Below, one piece after another: positions 39,462 to 48,539 of a stretch of DNA of 64,000 nt (its first letter is position 1; every line of letters starts with the position of its first letter). Origin of the DNA: Clostridiales bacterium (lineage in GTDB: Bacteria; Bacillota; Clostridia; Christensenellales; CAG-138); contig DUPG01000010.1 in NCBI GenBank assembly GCA_012838425.1, forward strand, positions 68,194 through 132,193. The letters are read 5' to 3'. The notes under the pieces are model-generated. The model searched no databases. It was not told where the DNA came from and saw only the letters and a program-made list of their open reading frames with translations. A program made the translations under genes and the position numbers.

Positions 39462-40637
39462 GTGAACTTGAATAAGATTAACATAAGCAAATTGAAGCTA
39501 AAGCCTTTAAAAATACTTGACTTTCTCAATAAGCCGTACTCTGCTTTCATAGGTTCGGCAATGTTTATAGTTGTGCTGACAATCGCTGTCGTTGGCTCAT
39601 ACCTGCTTTCATTGGGCTCAACATCGATTGCAGTATCTTCAATACCTATGCGCAATGCTATATCACATATTGATACTCTGATTTGCTATGATGGCGTTGA
39701 AATATCAAAAATCGAATATAAGCAAATGACAGTACAAACAACACTGGTTATCGAAGAAGAACCCAAGCAGCAATTTTTTATGAGCGATTATTCGACGCTA
39801 AGCTATGGCGACAGGAGCGCACGCGTCAATATACTCCAATGCAGGCTTGATGAGCTGGGATTCTTGAATATTGACGAGCTGACCGAATACTTTGGTCCAG
39901 CAACCAAGCAGGCTGTTTTAGCTTTTCAAAGACAGCATGGGTTAAAGCAAACAGGCGTTGCCGATACAGAAACACTGACGCTGATGTTCGATGCGTCTGC
40001 ACAAAAGTATTTCTTAACCGAGGGCACTTCAGGTGAAGATGTTAGGAATCTGCAAGAACAGCTATACGATTTAGCATACATGGATAAGACCACCGGCTAT
40101 TACGGTGAGTTGACGACAGAAGCAATAAAAGAATTCCAGAGAAGAAACTCATTAGAAGTAACGGGCGTTGCCGATTCGAAAACAATCGAATTGCTTTATA
40201 TGCCCGAAGCAGTTCCAAGCGAAAGCTATGCAAAGCAACAGCGCAGAACAGCGCGTATAGAAACCTTTATTGAGGTCGCTCGCAAGCAGCTCGGAAAGCC
40301 TTATTCCATAGGCAGCAAAGGTCCTAACAGGTTTGATTGCTCTGGCTTGGTGTATTATTGCCTGCGCGAAGCGGGGAGCAATCGTCGCAGATTAAGCGCT
40401 AACGGCTATTCACAGGTAAATGATTGGGAGAAAATAACATCAATGAGCAGCCTGCAAAAAGGCGATTTGCTATTCTTCCGCAGCAGCAGGGGTTCAAGCA
40501 GGGTAGGGCATGTAGGTATATACATAGGCAATGGCTATATGATTGACGCTTCGTCCTCTGAAGGTCGCATTGTGAAACGCTCCTGCATGACAAGATATTG
40601 GCGAACCCTATTCGTATATGCGAGGCGCCCATGGTAA
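39462..40637 (+). CDS. Peptidoglycan-binding (x2) NlpC/P60 endopeptidase
   Basis: Two PG_binding_1 units (GDRSARVNILQCRLDELGFL..; GTSGEDVRNLQEQLYDLAYM..); NlpC/P60 GKPYSIGSKGPNRFDCSGLVYYCL, RVGHVGIYIGNGYMIDASS. GTG 39462 or TTG 39468 start. Confidence 0.92.
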   Translation: MNLNKINISKLKLKPLKILDFLNKPYSAFIGSAMFIVVLTIAVVGSYLLSLGSTSIAVSSIPMRNAISHIDTLICYDGVEISKIEYKQMTVQTTLVIEEEPKQQFFMSDYSTLSYGDRSARVNILQCRLDELGFLNIDELTEYFGPATKQAVLAFQRQHGLKQTGVADTETLTLMFDASAQKYFLTEGTSGEDVRNLQEQLYDLAYMDKTTGYYGELTTEAIKEFQRRNSLEVTGVADSKTIELLYMPEAVPSESYAKQQRRTARIETFIEVARKQLGKPYSIGSKGPNRFDCSGLVYYCLREAGSNRRRLSANGYSQVNDWEKITSMSSLQKGDLLFFRSSRGSSRVGHVGIYIGNGYMIDASSSEGRIVKRSCMTRYWRTLFVYARRPW

Positions 40638-41884
40638 GCAAGAGCAGTATTAGAATTCCTGAGCTGTTAGCCCCAGCTGGCAATATGGAGAGACTTGAAG
40701 CGGCATTTCGCTTTGGCGCAGATGCCGTTTATGTTGGCGCAACATCAATGAGCCTTAGGAACTTCGCCGATAACTTCACATATGATGATTTGAAAATAGC
40801 CTGCGACTATGCACACAGCCTGAATAAGAAAGTATACCTTACTGTAAACGCCTTTGCCAAAGATGACGATATAAAAAAGCTTCCCGAAATATTTGAAGCG
40901 GCAAAAAACGCATATGTTGATGCCTTGATTGTAAATGATCCGGGCGTAATATTTAGCGCAAAGCAGCTCATTCCGCATATTCCATTGCATTTGAGCACGC
41001 AAGCCAACACATTGAATTCGCAATCTGCACTGTTCTGGTACGAGCAAGGAATAAGACGCATTATTACTGCGCGCGAGCTCAGCTTAGAACAGGTTTCGTA
41101 TATGCGCAAGGTGCTTCCCAGCGACTTAGAGTTAGAAATCTTCGTGCATGGCGCAATGTGCATTTCATACTCCGGGCGCTGTTTGTTGAGCAATTACTTA
41201 TGCGGGCGCGATTCGAACAAGGGCGAATGCGCACAGCCTTGCAGATGGTCTTATGAGCTTAGAGAACGCGGCAAAGACGGCGAATATTTAACAATCGAGC
41301 AAGACAAATTAGGCACTCATATACTTAACTCACGCGATTTGAAGCTGATTGAATACCTGCCCGAAGTAATCAACTCGGGTGTAGCCTCAATTAAAATTGA
41401 AGGCAGAATGAAGTCTGTTTACTATGTCGCGGCTGTCGTAAACGCTTATAGAATGGCGCTTGACTATTATGTTGAATGCATGAGCAAAGGTGTTAAGTAC
41501 GAGCTTCCTGATGAAATACATCAAGAGTTGTTCAAAGTAAGCCATAGACCGTACACAACAGGCTTTGCGTTTGGCGACCCAAAGGAAAACGGTCAAATGA
41601 CGCACACATCAAAGTATATTTCGGATTATGACATAGTGGCAAATGTGCTTGAATATGATTCAGACACAAAAACAGCATTGATTCGCCAAAGAAACCGCTT
41701 TTTCGTTGGCGATACCTTGGAAATTCTTTCGCCTCAGGATATTAACCGAAAAATCATTGTAAAAAGCATTGTAACACAAGAAGGCGAAAGCATTGATAAC
41801 GCGCCGCACCCGAATCAGATATTAACAATCAACTGTGAAGAGCCTGTAAAACCGGGCGATATACTCAGAAAGGCAAGACTATGA
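40631..41884 (+). CDS. Peptidase U32 family protein
   Basis: ELLAPAGNMERLEAAFRFGADAVYVG, EIFVHGAMCISYSGRCLLSNYL, GECAQPCRWSYEL, SIKIEGRMKSVYYVA. Confidence 0.93.
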   Translation: MVSKSSIRIPELLAPAGNMERLEAAFRFGADAVYVGATSMSLRNFADNFTYDDLKIACDYAHSLNKKVYLTVNAFAKDDDIKKLPEIFEAAKNAYVDALIVNDPGVIFSAKQLIPHIPLHLSTQANTLNSQSALFWYEQGIRRIITARELSLEQVSYMRKVLPSDLELEIFVHGAMCISYSGRCLLSNYLCGRDSNKGECAQPCRWSYELRERGKDGEYLTIEQDKLGTHILNSRDLKLIEYLPEVINSGVASIKIEGRMKSVYYVAAVVNAYRMALDYYVECMSKGVKYELPDEIHQELFKVSHRPYTTGFAFGDPKENGQMTHTSKYISDYDIVANVLEYDSDTKTALIRQRNRFFVGDTLEILSPQDINRKIIVKSIVTQEGESIDNAPHPNQILTINCEEPVKPGDILRKARL

Positions 41885-42624
41885 CAAAAAAAGCTACTTT
41901 GCTTATACTGGCAACTGCTATTATATTAACTGCGGGCTGTGTAAATAATGGCTCCGAGAACGGCAGAATTACGCCTCAACCCATTGAAACGAACAGCACA
42001 GAGCTTGCAACACCGTTAAGCACATTCGGCACAAATATTGATGTTGAGGTAATAGCGCATACATCGTATTATTTTGCGAACGAAACCGGCAATCAGATTT
42101 ACTTTGCCATTGAGTATAAGAATTCGGGCGATTGCCCGTTGATTGTTAACAATGTGTCTGTTAAGTTTCGTGTCAACGATGCCGAATACAGCAAGGACTT
42201 TGAGCCTGTTTCATATAACTACTATGTTGTTTTTCCAAATGAATCCGGCTACATAGCTATATGGACTGATGATTTATACTCGAATGGTGCTGAAAATGTG
42301 AATATTGAAATTATCGATGTATCGTTAGACGCTCTGCCGAAAATACCTGAACGCAATTTAGTTGAAGTCAAAAATGTTAAAATCGTACAGAATTTCGCCG
42401 ATTTTGCAACCGTTACAGGCGATATTGAGCTTGGCAGCACTGATTTTACCGCTTGCACAGTTTTCTGCGCCTTTTATGATGAAGCAAATGCTCTGTTGGG
42501 CGTGTGGTATTTCAGCATATTTGATGATACAGAAAGCTTCACAACTCAGCTTATCAGCTTGCCTATCCCTGAGTTAGCACAAAAGACAAAATCAATTAAA
42601 GCTATTGGTTTCGGTATAGACTGA
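41881..42624 (+). CDS. Lipoprotein of unknown function, FxLYD-like C-terminal part
   Basis: Lipobox TAGC; beta-rich NVKIVQNFADFATVTGDIELGS..FCAFYDEANALLGVW. Confidence 0.55.
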   Translation: MTKKATLLILATAIILTAGCVNNGSENGRITPQPIETNSTELATPLSTFGTNIDVEVIAHTSYYFANETGNQIYFAIEYKNSGDCPLIVNNVSVKFRVNDAEYSKDFEPVSYNYYVVFPNESGYIAIWTDDLYSNGAENVNIEIIDVSLDALPKIPERNLVEVKNVKIVQNFADFATVTGDIELGSTDFTACTVFCAFYDEANALLGVWYFSIFDDTESFTTQLISLPIPELAQKTKSIKAIGFGID

Positions 42625-43925
42625 TGGAATACATTCCTGTTTCGTTACCCGAAATGATGGAGCATAGAGAAAAGCGCAGCAAACGCACTGCGGAATTGCT
42701 TTCCGAGTATAAAAGCACCGTTATATGTATGTCAATGAACTTCATTGGCGAATACAAGGTTCTAAAGCATTCAAGACTGATTTTTAACATTTTCTGTCAT
42801 AAGGTATTAGAAGCTGCAAATATAGTTTTTTTTGAGAAAAAACATAGTCATTGTGGTGACTACGCCCACTTTGTAAGCAACGGCTCCCCTGAATATGTAA
42901 AATCAAAAATGCGTCAAATAGAGGAATCGACCGAAGTAGGGCGGTTGTTTGATATTGATGTGTTCTATGAAATTGAAAATGGTATGCCTATACAAGTTCG
43001 CAGAGACGAACCGCGTAAATGCTTGCTGTGCGACAAAAGCGCTGTCGAATGTGCGCGAAACAGAACTCATGGTATAGAAGCAGTACGCGAGGAAACGACC
43101 AATATTATGCGAAGATACATAGCAAGTCTAATATCCGAATGTGCCTATAACGCACTGATTTCTGAGGTTGAAACCACACCTAAGCCCGGACTGGTCGACA
43201 AAAACAACAACGGTGCTCATACGGATATGAACATTCGTTCGTTTTATGCAAGTTCATTGGCAATCAAGCCTTATTATTATGAAATGGCTATGCAAACCTT
43301 CAAAGGTATTGATGAATCTATGTCCACAAAAGCGCTTATGCAGAGCTTACAAGTTATCGGTCACACGGCTGAAAAAGCCATGTTTGAAGCTACAAAAGGC
43401 GTAAACACGCAGATTGGCGAAATTTATACGATTGGTTTGCTTTCTTGCGGCGCAATATTAGCTTTAGAGAAATTGACAGGCTTCGACACAATATCACAAT
43501 ACGCACAACAACTTGCTTTATCGATAAAAACTGACAATTCGCCGTCATTCGGCGCAAGATATGAGGCTGAGAACGCATTTCCAAACATTATGAACGCTTA
43601 TAAACGAATAGAAGCGCTTTGCAATGAATTCAGCTTCAACGAAGCATGCGTAATTGCTTTGATTGAAACGATGCTGACAGTTGATGACACAAACATATTA
43701 AGACGCGGCGGCGATGACGGATTAAATTTCATGCGGCAACGCGCAAAGCAAATACTTGATTTGAAATCGATTTCAGAAATACTCAAAGCCACATATGAAT
43801 TCGATATGCAGATGATTGAAAGTAATCTGAGCCCCGGCGGCTGCGCAGACATTTTAGCGGCATCGATATTCATGCTGTATATAAAGCAAATGCTGTTTGC
43901 ATATGAGCCTGAAAATCAAATTTGA
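42624..43925 (+). CDS. citXG: Fused CitX (holo-citrate lyase ACP transferase) - CitG (triphosphoribosyl-dephospho-CoA synthase)
   Basis: CitX-type RRDEPRKCLLCDKSAVECARNRTHG; CitG-type SEVETTPKPGLVDKNNNGAHTDMN, GVNTQIGEIYTIGLL, LSPGGCADILAASIF. Confidence 0.88.
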   Translation: MEYIPVSLPEMMEHREKRSKRTAELLSEYKSTVICMSMNFIGEYKVLKHSRLIFNIFCHKVLEAANIVFFEKKHSHCGDYAHFVSNGSPEYVKSKMRQIEESTEVGRLFDIDVFYEIENGMPIQVRRDEPRKCLLCDKSAVECARNRTHGIEAVREETTNIMRRYIASLISECAYNALISEVETTPKPGLVDKNNNGAHTDMNIRSFYASSLAIKPYYYEMAMQTFKGIDESMSTKALMQSLQVIGHTAEKAMFEATKGVNTQIGEIYTIGLLSCGAILALEKLTGFDTISQYAQQLALSIKTDNSPSFGARYEAENAFPNIMNAYKRIEALCNEFSFNEACVIALIETMLTVDDTNILRRGGDDGLNFMRQRAKQILDLKSISEILKATYEFDMQMIESNLSPGGCADILAASIFMLYIKQMLFAYEPENQI

Positions 43926-43933
43926 TGGCAAAT

Positions 43934-43955
43934 ATAAATTTTTCATAAAATTTAT
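43934..43955 (+). other. Perfect 9-bp AT-rich hairpin
   Basis: ATAAATTTT-TCAT-AAAATTTAT, 8 nt after the citXG stop. Confidence 0.7.
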
Positions 43956-43980
43956 TCGTAAAACTTGTCTTTTACGAATA
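43953..43980 (+). promoter_or_regulatory. Perfect 11-6-11 palindrome upstream of xer (dif-like or operator)
   Basis: TATTCGTAAAA-CTTGTC-TTTTACGAATA; overlaps the -35 of the recombinase promoter. Confidence 0.8.
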
Positions 43981-43993
43981 GATATGTTATAAT
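43965..43993 (+). promoter_or_regulatory. Putative promoter TTGTCT-N17-TATAAT for the recombinase
   Basis: Hexamers at 43965-43970 and 43988-43993. Confidence 0.6.
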
Positions 43994-44036
43994 GTAATTG
44001 TACTGAGAAGTACTACCCTTATTATTGGAGCTAAAT

Positions 44037-45146
44037 ATGAATGACGACTATTCAACACAATCGCATAAAAAATACACTCAGCTATTAAGAAAGCTGCAAA
44101 AAGAGCTACCCGATTTTTGCGCAGAGTTTTTCAGAGGTATTGATTCTCGAACTACTGCACTGACGCGTTACGCATATGCAACTGACTTCAACTTGTTTTT
44201 CACATACTTAATCAATGAGCACGAGAAGTTCAAAGATAGAAAATCGACGCGTGATTTTTCGGTACGCGATTTAGATTTGGTGTCCCCTACTGATATTGAG
44301 ATGTACTTAGATTATCTCTCGCTTTACACGCGCGTAATCAACGGAAGCGAAATAGCTACTATGAACAAGGAGCGTGCTAAGGCTCGCAAGCTTGCGTCTT
44401 TGCGTTCGCTATATAAGTATTTTTATAAGAAGGAAAAGATATTCACGAACCCTCCTGCTATGGTTGATATTCCGAAGATTCACGAGCAGCCTATAATTCG
44501 TTTAGACCCCAATGAAATTGTTGACATTCTCAACATTTGCGAAAAGCTTGAAGGGCTTACTCCGCATCAGAAAAAATACAATGAGAACACGCGCATTCGT
44601 GATATAGCGATAATTACTCTGTTTTTGGGAACGGGAATCCGCATAAGCGAGCTTGTTGGCATTGACATTGACGACATTAACTTTATATCAAACGAGTTTG
44701 CAGTGATTCGCAAAGGCGGAAAGCGCGACGTGCTTGTGTTCGGACCCGAAGTGCGCGAGGCATTGCTTGAGTACCTGTTGCTTCGTGAAAGAATGGTTGC
44801 AAAGGAAGGACATGAAAACGCCCTATTCCTGTCTTTGCAGATGAAGCGAATCACGGTTCGCGCCGTTGAGAATATTGTGAAGAAGTTTGCGCGCGCTGCT
44901 GTTCCGCAAAAGCATATAACACCACACAAGCTGAGGAGCACATTCGGCACAATGCTTTATGCTGAAACCGGAGACATTTACTTGGTTGCCGACGTGCTTG
45001 GTCATAAAGACGTAAACACAACAAGGAAACACTATGCGGACATATCACGAGAACGCAGGAGAGTCGCCGCTGAGGTCGTAAGACTTAGGGAGGATTCAAA
45101 ACCCGAACCAAAAACAAAAAACAAGGATAGTGATTCAGTTAGTTGA
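44037..45146 (+). CDS. Tyrosine recombinase, XerS/XerC-like
   Basis: Catalytic motifs GTGIRISELVGIDIDDIN, KGGKRD, HKLRSTFGTMLY, LGHKDVNTTRKHYADI; long XerS-like N-terminal domain. Confidence 0.9.
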   Translation: MNDDYSTQSHKKYTQLLRKLQKELPDFCAEFFRGIDSRTTALTRYAYATDFNLFFTYLINEHEKFKDRKSTRDFSVRDLDLVSPTDIEMYLDYLSLYTRVINGSEIATMNKERAKARKLASLRSLYKYFYKKEKIFTNPPAMVDIPKIHEQPIIRLDPNEIVDILNICEKLEGLTPHQKKYNENTRIRDIAIITLFLGTGIRISELVGIDIDDINFISNEFAVIRKGGKRDVLVFGPEVREALLEYLLLRERMVAKEGHENALFLSLQMKRITVRAVENIVKKFARAAVPQKHITPHKLRSTFGTMLYAETGDIYLVADVLGHKDVNTTRKHYADISRERRRVAAEVVRLREDSKPEPKTKNKDSDSVS

Positions 45147-45150
45147 GAAG

Positions 45151-45188
45151 ATATTTACGCTTGACAATGTAAATATTAGTACTATACT
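45151..45188 (+). promoter_or_regulatory. Putative hydrogenase operon promoter TTGACA-N16-TATACT with overlapping dyad
   Basis: -35 45161-45166, -10 45183-45188; ATATTTAC-N10-GTAAATAT (45151-45176) brackets the -35. Confidence 0.6.
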
Positions 45189-45255
45189 TTATTTGCTCAT
45201 GGAGTTTATTCGCCATATATTATTTAGGGGTAACTGTGGATAGCAGGAGGAACTA

Positions 45256-46668
45256 ATGAAGGAAATACTTATGCTCGCGGCTATTTGCGTTCCTTTGCTG
45301 GGCGCGTTTTTAATTCCCATATTCGGGAAAGCTATCACAAAGCTGCGAAATGCCCTTGCCTTAATATTTGTATTGACCGCTCTTTTATGCTCAATACTAT
45401 TATTGCCATATGCAGTGGCAGATAACGACGCTGTGATTCATATTTACTTGCCGCTTGGGCTAAGCATAGGCTTTCATGCTGATGCATTAGCCGTTTTTAT
45501 GGCTATAACCTCTACGCTTGTAAGCTCTGTAATCGTGCTTTACTCCTTCGGCTATATAAAGGATTACCCTAATCAAAACGAATACTACCTGATGATATGC
45601 CTGTTTATAGGCGCTATGATGGGCTTGGTTTATTCATCAAATCTGATACTGCTTTATATGTTTTGGGAAATAACCTCCTTCTGTTCATGGCGTTTAATTG
45701 GCTTCTATCGCGACAGAACTGCGCTCATACGTGCCAACAAGGCATTTATAACAACCGTATTGGGCGCACTCATTATGCTTATAGGCTTCATAGGGATATA
45801 CGCAGAAACCGGAACATTTGATTTATCCGTCATAAAGGGCTATACCCTACCCTCTTGGATAGTCGCTGTAATATTGGTTGGAATTTTGACGAAATCTGCC
45901 ACGTTCCCATTGCATAACTGGCTGCCTGACGCCGGAGTAGCCCCCTCCCCTGTTACATCGCTATTGCACGCGGCAGTATTGGTGAAAATCGGGTTGTATG
46001 CTTATGTACGACTATTTGTTGTTGAGTTGAACATTGACAAGGTTTTCGAAACCATTGTTCCGGTAATAGCTGCTGTTAGCGCACTGTTAAGCGCAGGTGC
46101 CGCATTAAAAGCGACGGACATAAAGCGCGTAATCGCCTACTCTACTATCAGCCAGATCGCGTTTATACTTCTTGGGCTGTCCTGCGGAGTTGAAGTCGGG
46201 CTTGCGGGAGGCTTGCTATACATATTAGCACATTCAATAGCAAAGGGCGGTTTATTCCTCTGCGCAGGAATTGTCGAGCACGCCCTACACACAAAGGATA
46301 TGAGCAAGATGGGCGGACTTATAAAAACTATGCCTGTTACGGCAATATCTTGCCTTTTCTGCGCATTGTCGGTAATGGGAATACCGCCTTTCGGTGGATT
46401 CTTTGCGAAATTCTTGGTAATTGATGAAATTGTATCCGCAGGGCAAATAACATTAGGAATTATATTTATCATAGGCGCAATTATGACGGTGTTATACTTA
46501 GCCCGTATGTTTTCTCTTGTATTCTTGGGCGAAGAAAAAGCTAAAGCGCACGAAGGCACAAAGGTTATGTTGGCTTCGGTTATTATATTGGCAGTTCTCT
46601 CGCTATTTATGGGCATACTCATAAACTTGCCGACAGAATTAGTTAAAATGGTGGGAGGTTTGCAATGA
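45256..46668 (+). CDS. NuoL/MrpA-type proton-translocating membrane subunit of group 4 hydrogenase
   Basis: SATFPLHNWLPDAGVAPSPVTSLLHAAVLVKIGLYAYVR, KRVIAYSTISQIAFILLGLSCG. Confidence 0.9.
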   Translation: MKEILMLAAICVPLLGAFLIPIFGKAITKLRNALALIFVLTALLCSILLLPYAVADNDAVIHIYLPLGLSIGFHADALAVFMAITSTLVSSVIVLYSFGYIKDYPNQNEYYLMICLFIGAMMGLVYSSNLILLYMFWEITSFCSWRLIGFYRDRTALIRANKAFITTVLGALIMLIGFIGIYAETGTFDLSVIKGYTLPSWIVAVILVGILTKSATFPLHNWLPDAGVAPSPVTSLLHAAVLVKIGLYAYVRLFVVELNIDKVFETIVPVIAAVSALLSAGAALKATDIKRVIAYSTISQIAFILLGLSCGVEVGLAGGLLYILAHSIAKGGLFLCAGIVEHALHTKDMSKMGGLIKTMPVTAISCLFCALSVMGIPPFGGFFAKFLVIDEIVSAGQITLGIIFIIGAIMTVLYLARMFSLVFLGEEKAKAHEGTKVMLASVIILAVLSLFMGILINLPTELVKMVGGLQ

Positions 46669-48527
46669 TAAACGCATTATTCGATATTATCAGCAATAAT
46701 ATGTTACTTATATTTATTTTGCTTCCTGCATTTGTCGGCTTAATTATGCTATTCATAAGAAAGCGCTTTGCAATACAGTTAGCTGTTCTACTGTTATCAT
46801 CAATAATTAACTTAATAGCCGCTTATACGCTGTTTGCGTCTGAAAGCTTTTCGTATGTTATACCCTTTGCGAGCTTCGGGCTTGACATAGTGCTTGTTTC
46901 AAATGAATTATCATCGCTGTTTATAATGCTGGTTGCGGCTATGTTTTTATTTGTGTGCTTATATTCAGCATTCTACTTGAAGCATAAAAAGCAATTTAGT
47001 GTTTTTATGCTTTATATGTATATTAGTCTTGCGATGCTTAACGGCGCAATACTTTCTGATAGCTTAGGAATTATGCTGTTTTTCTGGGAAGGGTTACTAT
47101 GCACTTTGCTCGGAATGCTGCTTATCAACAACACGTCAAAACCGAAAGCGGCTATTAAAGCATTAGTCCTCTCGGGAACCGCGGACTTACTGTTAATGCT
47201 CGGTATTATACTTACCGCGTATCAAGCAAAGACTATGCTTATAAACGAAATAACGCCCATAAAAATTCAAGGTTTTGTGCCGACATTGGGCTTTTTCTGT
47301 ATGCTCTTCGGAGCTATCGGCAAGGCAGGCTCTATGCCCTTCCACAGCTGGATTCCCGAAGCCGCGAACGACGCAACTACTCCTTTCTTGGTTTCTTTCC
47401 CCGGCGCTTTGGAAAAGTTGGCGGGCTTTTATCTTGCAGTAGTTGTAACGACTAAGCTTTACGACCTGCGGCCGCACTCGACGATAAGCAATATAGTTAT
47501 GACAATAGGCGTGCTGTCGCTTCTGTTTGCAGTTTCAATGGCATTGATTCAAAAGGATATGAAGCGGCTTTTATCGTATCACGCAATAAGCCAAGTCGGC
47601 TACATGGTGTTGGGGATTGGCTCAGGATTGCCTATAGGAATCGCAGGTGCTGTATTCCATATGCTTAATAATGCTGTCTTTAAGAGCTGCTTATATATGT
47701 GCGCCGGCTCGATTGAGTCACAAACCAGTACAACCGATTTGAAGAAGTTCAGCGGCGTCGGCAAATGCATGCCCATAACCTCAATCTGCTTTACTATTTG
47801 CGGCTTGGCTATTGCAGGCGTGCCGCCCTTCTGCGGGTTCTTCTCGAAGGAGCTGCTTTTCGACGCCGCGCTTGAGAGCAATATTGTTTTCTATATAGGC
47901 GCATTGATTGGCGCATTTATGACAGCTGTTTCATTCTTAAAAATGGGCAGGGCAGCGTTTTTCGGCAAACTTAAGCTCCCCGAAGAAAAGAAAATTTCAG
48001 AATCAGAGGCGGGAATGCTTGTTCCCATGATTGCATTGTCCATAATCTGCATTATATTCGGCGTATTCAACACACTTCCGCTTGATACGCTTATTAACAA
48101 GGGCTTAATGTTTGAGAAGTCCTTCTCCGGCTGGCCTCATTCGATACTGCTTGTTGTAATTTCGCTTGTTGTATTGTGTATAGCGGTGCTTGACCACCTT
48201 TACGGTTCAAAAAAATCAGGCAGTGCTTTGAATGCCGCCGACCATATCCACTACGCTCCTGTGCTGAAAACGATATACTCTATCGCAGAAAGAGGCTATT
48301 TTGACTTGTATAATCAGATGAACGCTTTGTTTAATGTATTCGCGAAAATCTGCGTTATGTTTGAGCGCGCTGTCAGCTTTACATATGATACAATCGCTGT
48401 AAATGCGGCATTATTGCCCGGAAAGGTTATGCGCAGGTACCACAACGGGTCTTTGGGAAGATACCTGTTCGCCGCACTTTGCGGAGTTGTAATAATAATA
48501 CTGATTTTTATAGCAGTATTGGTGTGA
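46665..48527 (+). CDS. Second NuoL-type antiporter-like subunit with C-terminal extension
   Basis: AGSMPFHSWIPEAANDATTPFLVSFPGALEKLAGFYL, KRLLSYHAISQVGYMVLGIGSG. Confidence 0.9.
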   Translation: MINALFDIISNNMLLIFILLPAFVGLIMLFIRKRFAIQLAVLLLSSIINLIAAYTLFASESFSYVIPFASFGLDIVLVSNELSSLFIMLVAAMFLFVCLYSAFYLKHKKQFSVFMLYMYISLAMLNGAILSDSLGIMLFFWEGLLCTLLGMLLINNTSKPKAAIKALVLSGTADLLLMLGIILTAYQAKTMLINEITPIKIQGFVPTLGFFCMLFGAIGKAGSMPFHSWIPEAANDATTPFLVSFPGALEKLAGFYLAVVVTTKLYDLRPHSTISNIVMTIGVLSLLFAVSMALIQKDMKRLLSYHAISQVGYMVLGIGSGLPIGIAGAVFHMLNNAVFKSCLYMCAGSIESQTSTTDLKKFSGVGKCMPITSICFTICGLAIAGVPPFCGFFSKELLFDAALESNIVFYIGALIGAFMTAVSFLKMGRAAFFGKLKLPEEKKISESEAGMLVPMIALSIICIIFGVFNTLPLDTLINKGLMFEKSFSGWPHSILLVVISLVVLCIAVLDHLYGSKKSGSALNAADHIHYAPVLKTIYSIAERGYFDLYNQMNALFNVFAKICVMFERAVSFTYDTIAVNAALLPGKVMRRYHNGSLGRYLFAALCGVVIIILIFIAVLV

Positions 48528-48539
48528 TGAGGTGCTGAA

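Noticed and set aside
46137-46622. 161-aa minus-strand ORF
   Set aside because: Antisense to a NuoL-like gene; no domain, no SD.
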